NCBI GenBank assembly: GCA_051453625.1
Contig: JBOZIK010000001.1
Coordinates: 200,898,036-200,962,035 of the forward strand
Length of the DNA stretch: 64,000 bases
Direction: 5' to 3'
Origin: Welwitschia mirabilis
Lineage: Eukaryota > Gnetophyta > Gnetopsida > Welwitschiales
Translations under genes and position numbers: made by a program
The notes under the pieces: generated by a model
Databases searched by the model: none
The model's input: only the letters and a program-made list of their open reading frames with translations
Told to the model about the DNA's origin: nothing
Shown here: positions 50,471 through 62,379 of the stretch, piece after piece
Layout of the letters: every line of letters begins with the position of its first letter
Numbering within the stretch: the stretch's first letter is position 1

Positions 50471-51199
50471 CCCTCTCTTTATTTATTCCTTTTTTTATTT
50501 TCTACAAAATAAGAGATTCATATGATTTTTTATTTAGATATGTTTTTCTAGAAATAAAAGTTCTTATATTATTACTAGTTTAATCTTCCTCTATGTAATG
50601 CAATTAATGATAAGAGAGATTATGTTGGTGTGGAAAAATGATGAAACACTACTAATTAAACTGATTAATGTGATAACATAACATTCATCACACTAAGATC
50701 ATAATAAATGGGAGAAATTATCTTCTTCGTAATCTGAAATATCCTATTATTAGAAGTAAATACCATTTCATGCTAGTCATACTAATATAATTAATTGAAT
50801 ATGAAGGAAAGTACTTATTGACTTAAAAATACTTTAAAGTTTTTTATACAAGTTAATAAAACATACAAATACACTTATTTAATTAGGTATACAATTTTTT
50901 AAAAAATGGTGTAATCCATAGTGAAATTATGTAATGGAAGTGGATTGAAGGTAAAAGGCTGAGAATTAACTTCATAAGATTCATCAAGAGTTACATAAAG
51001 CTTCACTAAATTGTTTTCAATATTTAGTTTTAATCATTGATTATTGTTTATGAATTAATTATTATTAGTTTAGTTTTCAATGAGTACCCTTCTATTTTAG
51101 TTGGTTTTAGTAATCTAAAAAGCTTATTTCCATTTTATGATTAATTTTCCTAAAAATTTATGAAATCTCATTTTATATTTAAAAAACATTTTTTATAGG
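50471..51199. other. unassigned sequence downstream of the minus-strand integrase
   Basis: This is where the end of pol and the 3' LTR of the minus-strand gypsy element should lie. I see no LTR terminus that can be defended. Confidence 0.4.
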
Positions 51200-52300
51200 A
51201 TTAAAATTATTTATTTTAAGTTTTTTATCATGATTGTATTTTGCTTATTTCTTAATTATTGACTAATAATTAATCACATTATATCTCATTTCATGAAATT
51301 CTTCTAGTTACATCATGCAATTTTTTAATATTCTCTTAATTGTTGAAATTGATTTTTTGTATTAGCTTTCATGATTTATGGTGGATCTTTATTGATAATG
51401 GACATTATTTCATATAAACTAATTATTAAGTAGTATATATTAATGATTTTTTACAAGTAGTTATATAAGTATGTAAAGCATTATTTAATTTATTGTGCAA
51501 ATCCTTACAATTAGAAATTGCTATTTTTGACAAATTTATTTTGATTTCTAAATCATAATTCTTAAATTAACCACTATTTTATGGTGATAAGTAGTTTCCA
51601 CTATATGAATTTATTCTTATTGAATTTATAAATTTCCTTCTCATTTAATTTATAATATGTATTTCCTAATCATTAATAATTACTCATGGAAGCAAAAGAC
51701 ATTACAAGATGTGTTTTTAGAAAATAAACCAATAATTACTTTAACATTCTTATTTTTGATTATAGCTTCTTTGATACATTTTTAATATAATTAATACATA
51801 CTATACTGTATTAATAATCATTTGTATTAATAATTACTTTAACATTCTGAGATCATGTTCATAAGCATTTCATTTTTCTCTCATAAATGTTAATAATGGT
51901 CACATTTTGATATATATTCATGGAAGCCTTTAGATAATGTAAGTGAATAAAATCTACATTGTAAAGTTTTATATATCTCCATTGAAATATGCTTCATAAA
52001 TATTATAATTATACATCCTTAGTACTCTAATTGTACATCCTTAATAATCAAATTATTTCTATAAAAAAATTTACAAATACATCTATTTTTGTAAATTAGA
52101 TATAAGAAAGGATTCTTTCAAATGTAGTTCTTCTCTCTTTAGAAGAATAATTATTTATTATTATTTGATTAATTCCTTATAAGTTTCATACTCCAAAGTT
52201 AATCATTAATATTAGGGTACTAAGAATCTTTCCTATAAAGTATTTATTGAATTAAAAATAGTCTTTCATCTAAAAAGTAATAATTAAAAGCATCATTTAT
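51200..52300 (-). pseudogene. gypsy integrase relic
   Basis: Minus-strand pieces in order: KGFHEYISKCDHY near 51920 (the zinc-binding HHCC end, '...F.DAHE..SKCD.CQ'), REKNEMLMNMI near 51860, ETTYHHKIVVNLR near 51590 (the 'TPYHPQT.GQVE.SNRE' position), then CPLSIKIHHKS near 51390, matching the 'CHLPVE.EHKA' tail. Many stops and frameshifts; the catalytic residues cannot be placed with confidence. Confidence 0.6.
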
Positions 52301-52319
52301 TTGACATTTCTTAGGTAAT

Positions 52320-52720
52320 TCTAATCTATAAGGGTAATATACAATTACATTATTTTGCCCTTGTTTATTGATATTTCTAGTTAAAGATTGTATGAAAAGA
52401 TACCATCACATAATGTGAGCATCTATTGATTGCAAGAAATTTGATAGCAAAATGATCAACACAGATTTGATTTTTAAAACCCACTTGATAATATAAAAAG
52501 TTAACATGTGCAATAACAACTCTAAGAAGTTATTTTTTAATGATTATGTACTTACATTAAGTATGGTTAAAGTTTTATAGATGTAATAAATCATCCTAGG
52601 TTTGTGACGAATTATTTTTCCGAAACAATACTTAGAATATGTTACTCACATTACATATTAAGTTAAAAGTATAATTTCGATCAAGTGTAGTAATGGTAGG
52701 TGCTGCATTGTACTTTTTAA
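52320..52720 (-). pseudogene. gypsy RNase H relic
   Basis: Minus-strand pieces: APTITTLDRNYTFNLICNVS near 52700-52640 (family: 'API...PDW..PFELMCDAS', with the catalytic Asp read as Asn), LLRVVIAHVNFLYYQVGFK near 52540-52480, and VDHFAIKFL near 52460-52430 ('YTDHAALKYL'). It lies between RT and integrase as expected. Confidence 0.7.
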
Positions 52721-52869
52721 AAATAATAAAAAAGGTATTTTACAAGATTTATTTCACATGAGTGATTAATCATTTTTAAGGATCTCATACCAAGCTTTAC
52801 TAATTTTTAAAATTCCTTAATAAAACATCAATAGTGTCTAGAATATGTAAGAAATCCTCTTAAAGTCTT

Positions 52870-53620
52870 AGATTTATTAATATAGGTAATGAATATATTA
52901 ATTTGATATTTTTAGGATTTATGATCCATCTAGATTTTGAAATTATCTATCCTATAATAACTTAGTTTTGATCATAAAATGGTTTTCCTTCTAACTTAAC
53001 TTAACATGTTTTTCTATGCATCTTGATAATACTTTATCAATATTTTGTTCAAATGAATTACCATATAAAGAAAAATCATCCATGAAAATTTCAAAAAATT
53101 CCTCAAGCATTTTAAAAAACTTTAACATCATATACTTATGAAAATGTATTTAAAGCATTGCATAAATCGAATGGAATTCTTATCTAATAAAATATTACAA
53201 AATGTGATGTGAAGTCGTGCTATGTTAATATTTAAGAGTAAAGATAATATAATTGTAGCTGAAAATCCATATAAGAATAATTAACATTCATGTCTAAAAA
53301 CTATTTCTAGGATTTAGTTAAGATATGAAATTAGGAACTGGTCATTCATGATTTTTTCATTGAGTTTCTGAAAATAATACATTGCTTCATTTACCAATTT
53401 TCTATGGGACTATAGTAATTAAACTTATCCATTCACTATTTGAATAGGATAAATAATCCTTTCTTTTCATAATTTTTGAATCTAATCCTTAGTTATTTTT
53501 CATAGTATAGAATCAAAATGACAATGGGATTGATTAATCAGTTTTACATTTTATTCAAGATAGATCTTAAGCATTACTAAAGAAAGTAAAAGCCATTTTT
53601 GTAAATTATTATGAAATCAA
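52870..53620 (-). pseudogene. gypsy reverse transcriptase relic
   Basis: Minus-strand pieces: KLNEK.MNDQF near 53350, CYSYMDFSGYN-like words near 53280, IPFDLCNALNTF near 53180-53130, and EEFFEIFMDDFSLYGNSF at about 53105-53048. The active-site F-M-D-D-F is intact at 53072-53086, followed by KVLSRCIEKHVKLS near 53030. Frame changes separate the pieces. Confidence 0.78.
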
Positions 53621-54029
53621 GAAAAATAACACATATTTTATTTTAAAATATAATTAAGTTTATTCTTAGATTCTAACTCTAATCTCTTACTAATGATTAA
53701 GGTTTTAGTATTTATCTTATATACAAAGATATACTTTAAGTGTGACAGTAATGATCTTAATTTCAAAGTAGAGTTATAATTTTCTTATGGAATAATTTCT
53801 CTATTATCCTCTATTCTAAAAAATAATAATTCTTCTATTTCTTTGATTTTCTCATGTTAGTCATCCATGTATAAAAGGTTTTTCTGCTCATTTTCTAATA
53901 CTAGTTAAATAAAATCTTTAAGGAAGATGGCTTTTTAGATACATCAATAAGTATTAATTTCCCTTTAATTGGCCATTACTCCTTATTTTTAGAAGGATAA
54001 AAAATATTCATGTTTATCTTAAGATTAAT

Positions 54030-54360
54030 AAATATCAATTATGCTAATCTAGTAAGTAATGTATTATAGCATCTACAATTGCTAGGTAAGGTTTATCCAA
54101 AATTATTTGGAAAAAATTCTTAGTGATATTTAAAATTAGAAGATATACAAGTTACAATCCTTAATATACTTAAAATGATACACTCTTAATTATTTCTTTT
54201 AATTTTTTGATAGAATAATATTATAATGATAAGATCATATTAATATTAGAACACTCTATTAATCTTAATATTATATAAAGTTAGAAAGGCATAATATTAA
54301 CTTTGGCATCTAAATCTAGTAAATCATGGCCATTATATTCTCACTAATGATCATTATAAT
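54030..54360 (-). pseudogene. gypsy protease relic
   Basis: Minus-strand pieces: HDLLDLDAKVNIMPF near 54330-54285, where the catalytic D-L-G-A reads D-L-D-A (Asp kept, Gly changed), and KPYLAIVDAIIHYLL near 54095-54050 ('GRPFLAT..A.I'). Order and spacing fit the aspartic protease upstream of RT. Confidence 0.65.
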
Positions 54361-54399
54361 AGGGGGTAATTCAATATCCTTATATATAGATAGTATCAT

Positions 54400-54960
54400 T
54401 TTTTTCCATCATTTAAGTTATTTTTTTTGCTAATTAGACTTATTAAGAATAAATTTCTTTTTCTTCCTTGATCATAAATCTTTAATATACTTAGAGTATA
54501 AGTGTGTATGTTTAATGGACTATGTCAAAGAAATGTTTAATTTCACTTACTTGAATATTTAGTTAAGATTTTTATTTTTTATAGGATTCTCTTTCAATCT
54601 TCTTGTAGATAGTATTTAAAGAGCTAGTTCTTTGAATAGTTGAAAGAAAAATTAATAGACTTCCTTATATAGGAGTGTCTACTTATTTGTGTGCTTTCTC
54701 AGTAGTTTTTTCATTAGTTGTATTTTTCTTTATCACTTATACTTTTTTTGAAGTTCTATTTCTCTTTCTTAAAGGTTTTATATTTGTTACTACCTCCAAT
54801 TTATTTTTACTTTAGGTAATTGTCACTCTTACTTCTTCATGAGATATAGTAGTAGCATTGGAATTTTTTCAAAATGATAGACCTAGTTTTTGCATTTATA
54901 AAAAGTTAATTAATATGATTTTTATATTTCTTACTTTTTCTTTCACCAATTGCAATCATT
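54400..54960 (-). pseudogene. gypsy gag C-terminal part, weak
   Basis: Minus-strand frame with many Lys, Ser and Glu codons (ISHEEVRVTIT..SKNKLE near 54850, YGSLL/IFLSTIQRTSSLNTIYKKI-like pieces near 54670). This fits the charged linker between gag and protease in Athila elements, but the similarity is low. Confidence 0.35.
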
Positions 54961-55049
54961 ATTTTAATTTTTATGCTATTGTACGACACATCCCATAGTA
55001 CTAGGTCATAGTTGTATCTTACATCCTATAGCACTAAGATTAATAGTAA

Positions 55050-57950
55050 TTTTAAATAGTGATTCAAAAGTTGAATAAAGCACATAATGTATAAGAGAAA
55101 AAATAAGTTTAAATTAACTCATTGTCAATTCAATCATGAATCAAAAATACTAGAACATCTTTCAACTAGTTATTATTATTTTGAGTATTAGTTATTAATT
55201 CTATAGTTGGATGATGTACTAGTGTAATAACATCATGTTGCATAAGTTTCTAAATTTTATAGATAAACTCCCATGTACTACTTTCTACAAGTACATAGTA
55301 TTCTTCTTTTATGACTTAGATCCACTGATTATGTAGAATAATGCATTTTAAAGAAGTTGGTTTACCATTAAGGTTTAAGTGAATCTCATTATCATCATTA
55401 TCATGAATTGTACACGAGCTATGTCTAATTCTAGATTTACCCTTCTCATTATAATGAACATCTTAAGGAGTAGACTATAACCAAGTGCATCAATATTGCC
55501 TCTAGATATTATCATATTCTTCAATTAGAGAATTTTCTAAATTACTATTGTAATGATGATTAAAGATGCTAGGAGTATAAGATTTTTTAATTCCTATAGG
55601 TTCCAAAGTAGACAAATCAATAGAACAAACATGTAACTACATCTCCCTCCTCAACCATCCAACATTAAGCATCAAATATGGTTATTATGTTAAAAGAATT
55701 ATGAAGATTCAAAGGATCAAGCTTTGAATCATTATTCAAAGTATTTAAAAAGATGAAATTATGAGAAATAATGATTTATAATTCTATGAGAGATACACTT
55801 GATAATTATTTTTATCAATTGGATAACCCATAAAAATGTTAATGAAAGAACATGTGTAAAATTTATCATGATGTTCATGTGGAATATGGACATAGCACTT
55901 TTAACTAAGAACACAAAAATGGTTTAATTTTGGCTTATATCTATATCATATTTAGTGGGAGATATTTCTTTTTTTGTATATCAACCAATATGGTTATTTA
56001 AATGTGATATTGTATTTATTGCTTCATCCTAAAAATAAGTTCTTTAATGACTAAAATATATTATGGAATGCATCATATTCATAATCATATGATTAAATTA
56101 GTAATGCCATTTTGTTAAGGCATCCTAGGGTAAGTCTTCACATGTTGAATTCCTTTGAAAGTAATAAAATCCTTAAAATTAGTAGATGTATACTCACCAT
56201 CATTATATCAATGAAACTTTTAATTTAATAATTGGCTTAATTTTTCACTTTATTTTGAGCTTCTTAAAAATATTTAATATCTAACATTAATATTTTATGA
56301 ATTTTACCCAAGTTATTCAAGAATAATCATTAATGAAAGAAATAAAATAACAAAATCCATAAAGGGTGGAAACTAGCATAGGTCCACATAGATTACTATG
56401 AATAAGCAAAATCTTTTGATCCATAGATTACTTACTTAGTGCAAACCATTGTCTACTTTCTTTATTTTGTAATACATGCTTCACATTAAGGAAAATTCTA
56501 TGAAATGCATGAAAGAACCTGGTATATATTCTCATGCATTGTATTCATTGTACAAGTAGTAGAATTTCTTATTTGAGCATGCTAAAATACTAAGAAAGAG
56601 ATCTTATCTTGGAGAATTATTATGTAATCTCTTACATTCTAACACAATTATGAAGATGAATGAGCTTTTCCTTTATATATTCTTTCATAACTAGTCATTT
56701 ATTATCATCATAAATATCAGTTATTTATTATCATCATAAATATCCATTAAGTGTTTCAACATGGAAATAGATTTATTTTTTCACAAGTGGAAAGCGATAG
56801 AAGATGTAACCTAAAAGATGAAACATGTAAAAGATGAAATAGTTTATGAATGGAGTGATGTTATGTTAAGGGTAACTGAATTATAGACTTACACATGAAT
56901 TGAAGTTTTATCTACCAAATAAACCTAATTGAGTACTCTAATGATGTCATTAAAATAATCACACTAATAACTCATGTGATAAGTTATATATTTATTAAGA
57001 ATTCCCATCTTATCATGAGGTATGTACTCACTCATACTAATAAAGTTAGAAATGTCAAAGGCCATAATATGATTCATAATCAATAACATCATTAAGAACA
57101 TTAAATTCTTTATGGTTCCTTAATCTATATGATATGGTATGCATGGAGAATAGGAATAGAATAGATTAGGGACATCTAATGAACTAAAGTGATAAGACCT
57201 ACTTATCATAAAAGGTAAATAATTATGCCAACATATTACTAGCACACATATCTAAAGAGGAAGAAAGTCCAAAATAAGAAGAAGATTTATGTAAACTCTT
57301 GAAAAGGTTAGAGATATTAATATTTCCATCACACTTATCTTTGTTTCTAGATATCTACTTTTATATAGTCCTAAATTTCATTAATTCAAATTAGAAAAAG
57401 AGATGTAACATTATCATGTAAGGAGCTTAATATTCAATATTTTCCAAGTCAAGAAGGGTCTATCCTATGCAAGTACTTGTTTAAAAATTAGCTACTACTT
57501 GTTTAGATTTTTTCATTAAAAATGTATATCTCTTTTCCCATTTTTAGAATGCTTACTTTTCTTTCTTAAATTTAATTTATATTATTCAAAATGGAAATAA
57601 ATTAAATATGTGTAAATTCATCTTTCAGAGACTTAATAAGATAAGGGAACAAACTAAAAATATTTTCCTCCCTATTGTTGTTAGTGATCTATTATGATTT
57701 GCAAATGATGGTAAATCTCTCCATATTAAGGAATCAAATGGTAGGGCTATTAATTAGATCTTTAGTAAATAGATTACTAGAGTTGGAAAGAATAATAGTC
57801 TAGATTAGATGTTAGGATATCAAGTATAAACTTCAAGATATTAAAAGAAAAAAATAAGAAGAAGAGTGGAGACCACAATTACATTCATCTCAACAAAGAT
57901 TAAGTACTTTAACATTTTCTTCCTTTCAAGAAAAAAGATACTTTGCAAAA
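55050..57950 (-). mobile_element. truncated Ty1/copia relic, minus strand (gag-pre-integrase, integrase, RT start)
   Basis: From high to low coordinates: GAG-pre-integrase near 56600-56420 (a CEACI stretch, two Cys kept), integrase core 56390-55700, integrase C-terminus/linker 55700-55400, and the start of RT near 55330-55200 (KEEYYVLVESSTWEFI). RT proper and the 3' LTR are missing; the gypsy relic starts directly below. The region 56700-57950 should hold gag and protease but I cannot read them. No LTR was identified, so the upper border is a guess. Confidence 0.6.
55700..56400 (-). pseudogene. copia integrase relic
   Basis: HSNLCGPMLVSTLYGFCYF near 56405-56350, where the first catalytic Asp (H-S-D-LCGP) reads Asn, then SFINDYS.ITWVKFIK, consistent with the 'F.DD.SR.TWV' strand. 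A trace of the N-G-x-x-E-x-K-N region lies near 56110, and AINTISHLNNHI near 56020. Stops are frequent; not functional. Confidence 0.7.
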
Positions 57951-58443
57951 CAGTTTAATAAAAATAAAAGAATTCGATATAAAGACTTTAAAGAAGGATG
58001 AGGAAGAAGAATTAAAATTTATTTTTTAACTTTGTAATTACATGAATTAAACTAAATTTATAGTTATTAATTATAAATTCTAAGCTTATAAGTATGCGTA
58101 GTATTAATTGTGAACATGGTATGAAGGAAAAATACATGATTTTTTTTAATTTTGAGTTATTCCTTATTACACTTTATCATTTTAAATCCATTAAGGGGTT
58201 AACAAATTACAAGTTGAGAGGTATTTTTACAATTAAATTCCTACATATTTGGTCAATAAAACACAGCGAATTAGCATATTATGAGGGCTATAGAAAACAT
58301 CTTTTAATTATATTATTGATAACCAATATTTATTCATTAGTTTTGGAAAATTATTATTAAGAAGAACTAACTTTTGTAATATTTTTAAACAAACTATCCT
58401 AAGATGCTTAAACTCTATTATAAGTTAATGGGAAAAAAGAATT
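57951..58443. other. unassigned sequence with purine tract before the C3 LTR
   Basis: Contains an open stretch at 58094-58360 (88 codons, + strand) without a recognisable family. TAATGGGAAAAAAGAATT at 58425-58442 is purine-rich and ends at the start of the next LTR, so it may be its polypurine tract. Confidence 0.4.
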
Positions 58444-58550
58444 TGTAACATCATTTATTCTACTAGAGATTTAGCATTTTAGATCTAAATGAGTCCTATG
58501 AAGAAGGGAAAACCGAAAAATGGATAAGGTAATAGATCAATTTTATAGCT

Positions 58551-59479
58551 TAGTGTTAGACCAGTTTAACTAAGAACTACAAATCCATGATCTAATGCAC
58601 AAGGATATCTATCATTATATATCTCTTAATAATAGAAATAAATTAACCAATATTATTATTCCTAAGAATAACTATAAAATCATATCCTATGTCAAGGGTA
58701 ATGCTTTCTTTATCCTAATTTTTTATTATATATATTTCATACATAACTTAATCATCTTCTAGATTAAATTTTTTCACCACTAGAAAGTCATTCTTCATTC
58801 ATCTGATAAAAATAAACCATTTTAAATATATAATTCTAATGTATATGATGATATTTGATCTCATTATGACATTGTAAGCCTTCTTCTCCCTTTCTTAGTA
58901 TGAGGAAATAGCTAACTTATGTGACATCTATTACACATTACCTTAGAAATTGATCTATGATAATTTGATATTCCTTATAGTGTTTACATCATTGATATAA
59001 TGCATGATATATATCTCTTAATAATAATAGATTAGTATTAGACTAGTTTAACTAAGAACTACAAATACATGATATAATGCACAAGGATATCTATCATTAT
59101 ATATCTCTTAATAATAGAGATAAATCAACAAATATTATTATTCCTAATAATAACTATAAAATCATATCCTATGTCAAGGGTAACGCTTTCTTTATCCTAA
59201 TTGTTTATTATATATATTTCATACATAACTTAATCATCTTCTAGATTAAAGTTTTTCACCATTAGAAAGTCATTCTTCAATCATCTGATAAAACTAAACC
59301 ATTTTAAATATATAATTCTAATGTTTATTATGATATTTGATCGCATCATGAAATTGTAAGCCTTTCTACTTCCTTTCTTAGTATGAGGGAATAGCTAACT
59401 TATGTGACATCTATTACACCTTACCTTAGAAATTGATCTATGGTAATTTGATATTCCTTATAGTGTTTACATCATTGAT
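58551..59479 (+). repeat. tandem duplication, two ~446-bp units
   Basis: Units 58551-58996 and 59033-59479 both run from TAGT(G/A)TTAGAC(C/T)AGTTTAAC to GTTTACATCATTGAT. They are far more alike than either is to C1 or C2, so the duplication is recent relative to the LTR. A 36-bp spacer repeats part of the unit. Confidence 0.88.
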
Positions 59480-60059
59480 GAATGAACTTTGATTAATTAT
59501 TGGAGTTGTTTTACTTTTTTATTTTTATTTAATTAAGATTACTAGTTATTGAATAGTACATTCTAAATTTAATTTTGTATTTCTTTCTTAGATTTGTTTC
59601 TTTAATGATTTATAGAGCTTAGATTATTGATATATTAATTTATGATAACCTTTATCCTATTTATGTACTCTCTACATGTCATTATAAGATGTAATATTTA
59701 GAATAACTACGGTATACTTTTATTACATTACAATTTTATAGTAAATAAAGAAAAGAATGTGGATTAATAAATCCAAGTCATACTTGGTGAATTACCTTTT
59801 AGTTGGATAGATATTTCTCAATAAATTGGATTATGAATAGTTATTTTTTATTATTAGGAGGAGATATCTAATTCAATGAGTTTATTTATTAATTACTTCT
59901 ATTCAAGTCTATCTTTGAAAAGTTTATCAATTCTTACAAGCTTTGAATTGTCTTTGTAGTTCATGTAAGATAATGATAACTAAGGTTAATTATACAATAA
60001 TAAAATTCCCTAGTTTCTTATTCAAAATTGCCACATATGCCTTGACAACTAGGGTAAAT

Positions 60060-60083
60060 CTTATATATATATATATATATATG
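60060..60083. repeat. AT dinucleotide microsatellite
   Basis: A run of about eleven TA units inside the C3 LTR, absent from C1 and C2. Confidence 0.9.
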
Positions 60084-60105
60084 TAATAGAAACCAAGGTG
60101 TAGTA

Positions 60106-61317
60106 AAAGACCAAGTCAACATTATTATTTGACATTAAAAATTATACAAGTTACTTATAAATCTCTTTAATACTCTAACCATGTTATATTAAAATCACTG
60201 ATGTAATTCTGCTGATCTAGTATTTGGAATATCTATAATTCACCTTGACCACAGTGCAAGATACATATGTCTCTAGTATTAGAATAATAAATTTGAATGT
60301 AAGTTTTGGAAAATATTATTGTTATGCCTAGATTTTTCTTAAGGTTAGAAAACTTTCTTAGTCATTTAGATAAATAATTAAATATAGGAAATTTAATAAT
60401 AACAAATAAGTATAATTTTTAGTTGGTTAAAAATAATAATATTTGTAATAAGAGTATAGTTAAACTAAGTATGTGCATGGATATTTATTTTATAAATTTA
60501 TCAAAAGATTAATATACAATTATTAATTTTAGAAATTAATTAGAATATTGAGTGAGTAATGGACTTTACTATTAGTTATGCATGCTTTTCTATTCTTATA
60601 GTTTGGAATGACTTTATTAACTTACCTTTGGAAATTAATTGCAGCTTTGATATAGATTTCTCTTAATTATATGTTGTTCATGTAATAGTAACTATATGTG
60701 CTCTAAAGTATTTGCTCATGTTATTTATTTCATTCAACTAAATTTATTTAGTTTAAATCGCTATATTAATATTTACACATAGTGGCTATGCTTACAAATA
60801 ATGGGTTATGGAAATCTAAACTCTCTATAGAACTTAATCCCTACTATTAGTTCTTTGTTATAAATACCTGAGACCCCTAATCATTAGAGTCATAGATTTA
60901 TGCCTTGCAATTGTAATTGTATTAGAGCTTGGATATGGATAGCAAAACTTGAAAACTTATCTTAAGAATAGGTGTGGTCCCAAATCACCTCTTGTAAATC
61001 TTACATGTTCCCAATTTTATACTTGTACAATTTTAACATCATATGTGTTATCTTTCTCATCTAGGAATGTTTTACTAGTAGTAATTATATAACCACTATT
61101 CTTCATTAGTATTTTGTAAAAAATATTTGGAGTTTGTAAATCTTGTTCTTGTCATGTTTCCCTTGTGTTATATCTTTTTAGGATCTTATACATTATGAAA
61201 GTTTTATCTATCTTATTTTTTTGTATTAAGCCTTATTAACAAGATTGTCATGGATTACTTGTATGTGATCTGTGACCCACCATTGACCTGTATTAATATA
61301 TGTTAAATTATAAAATA
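60106..61317. other. unassigned sequence with an LTR-like promoter patch
   Basis: No coding motif. Around 60860-61010 the run TTATAAATACCTGAGACCCC, then CTTGCAATTGTAATTGTATT and CACCTCTTGTAAATCTT, resembles the TATA-to-U5 part of a copia LTR, but I could not place its ends. Confidence 0.3.
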
Positions 61318-61450
61318 TTATAAATTACCATCAAAGAATAAAGGCAATAAATTATTCCCTTTGAATGTGTACAATTATATTACTATAAATTACCACCAAA
61401 GAGTAAAGGGAATAAATTGTTCCCTTTAGATATGTGTAACTAGATTATTG
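61318..61450. repeat. two ~66-bp direct repeats, each with a short palindrome
   Basis: Unit 1 (61318-61382) and unit 2 (61385-61450) share TATAAATTACCA(T/C)CAAAG and (A/T)TTCCCTTT. In unit 2 AAAGGGAA and TTCCCTTT (61405-61427) can form an 8-bp stem with a 7-base loop. Confidence 0.8.
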
Positions 61451-61504
61451 TAAACTGTTGTGGAATAATAAAAAAGATGATAAAATGAAAATAAGGTTAT
61501 GGTT

Positions 61505-61670
61505 ACATCTTGGATTATTTGACTATACATTCTTAGTCACATCTTGGATTACTTGGCATTGCACTCTTGAATAATTTTGACTGTACACCTTAAATTGTTT
61601 TGACAATACATCTTGGATTATTTTGGAAATGCATCTTAGATTATTTTGAAGTACATCTTAGATATTCTTG
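61505..61670. repeat. minisatellite, ~22-23 bp unit, seven to eight copies
   Basis: Repeated ACATCTTGGATTATTTTGAC-type units, with variants such as CACTCTTGAATAATTTTGAC and ACACCTTAAATTGTTTTGAC. Spacing is regular at 22-24 bp apart from one shortened unit. Confidence 0.8.
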
Positions 61671-62227
61671 TGTTTTCTTAACTTGTACTTAGGGAATCCT
61701 ATGCCTACCTATTCCTTGCCATGGGCCATATTGCTATGATGGTTACAGTTCTCACACCATACATCTATGTGCAAGATTTGATGCAAAAGAGGAAACTGAG
61801 AAGCACTAGAGTTCGCTACCATAGCTAGGTGTCCGTTATTTACTTTAGTTGTTTGCATGCTTTAGCAATTGAATTTGAAGGATACATGCATTTAGAAATA
61901 TGAAATGTTATACTTTGAGTGTAATAAATAATTTACCATTTCCTTGAAATTTGTAATTATGTATTATTTATATGAAAATTTTTGTATGCAAGAATTTTAA
62001 TCTTTTCTTCTAAGAGTTATCTCTTTTTGAATAAAATATATTGTGTGTTTCCTTTGATTTATTATTAATATTCATAACAAGTTATAAATCATTAAATTCA
62101 TGGTTACTCCAATAGGTATCTATTGTCTTTTGATAGAATATTTTATATGATTAATTGATGGTTTGTTCTTAGCAAAACTTCAGTCAGCATTGAGTCATTA
62201 ATTATTTCCTATATTAGTAATCTTAAG

Positions 62228-62345
62228 CAAAGCTCTAGTTCAATGGTTAAGTTGATTGAAAGTTAAGAAATGGGTTAAAATTTTAAGTCCTTAGATGCAC
62301 ATTTTATGCTAGATTTTTGTGGTGATCCATAAATAAGTTACAATA
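62228..62345 (+). repeat. tRNA-derived SINE-like module 1
   Basis: TAGTTCAATGG (62236-62246) fits a pol III A box and ATTTTAAGTCC (62280-62290) a weak B box, 34 bp apart. A TTGATTGAAAGTTAAG spacer and a short non-tRNA tail follow. Plant SINE heads have this form. It does not fold as a real tRNA. Confidence 0.5.
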
Positions 62346-62379
62346 AATTTATCAAAGAGGCCCTTTCCCTCCTATTTTC

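Larger units (their letters stand above)
51200..54960 (-). mobile_element. Athila/Tat-type gypsy gag-pol relic, minus strand
   Basis: Read from high to low coordinates: gag end, protease, RT, RNase H, integrase. RT before integrase is the Ty3/gypsy order. The RT box F-M-D-D-F, the RT word PF-D-LCNA and the integrase HHLPVE-like tail point to the Athila/Tat group. No LTR was found on either side; the upper side abuts a copia relic at about 55050. Confidence 0.78.
58444..60105 (+). repeat. Athila/Tat LTR copy C3, with an internal tandem duplication
   Basis: Starts TGTAACATCATTTATTCTAC and ends CAAGGTGTAGTA. It aligns with the C2 LTR (39509-40650) and the C1 LTR end, but is longer (about 1662 bp) because 58551-58996 is repeated at 59033-59479. 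No primer site follows, so it is either a 3' LTR or a solo LTR. Flanking pentamers GAATT and AAAGA do not match. Confidence 0.7.

Noticed and set aside
58094-58360. 88-codon open frame
   Set aside because: No family resemblance, lies between element relics, composition as expected by chance. Mentioned only as part of the spacer.
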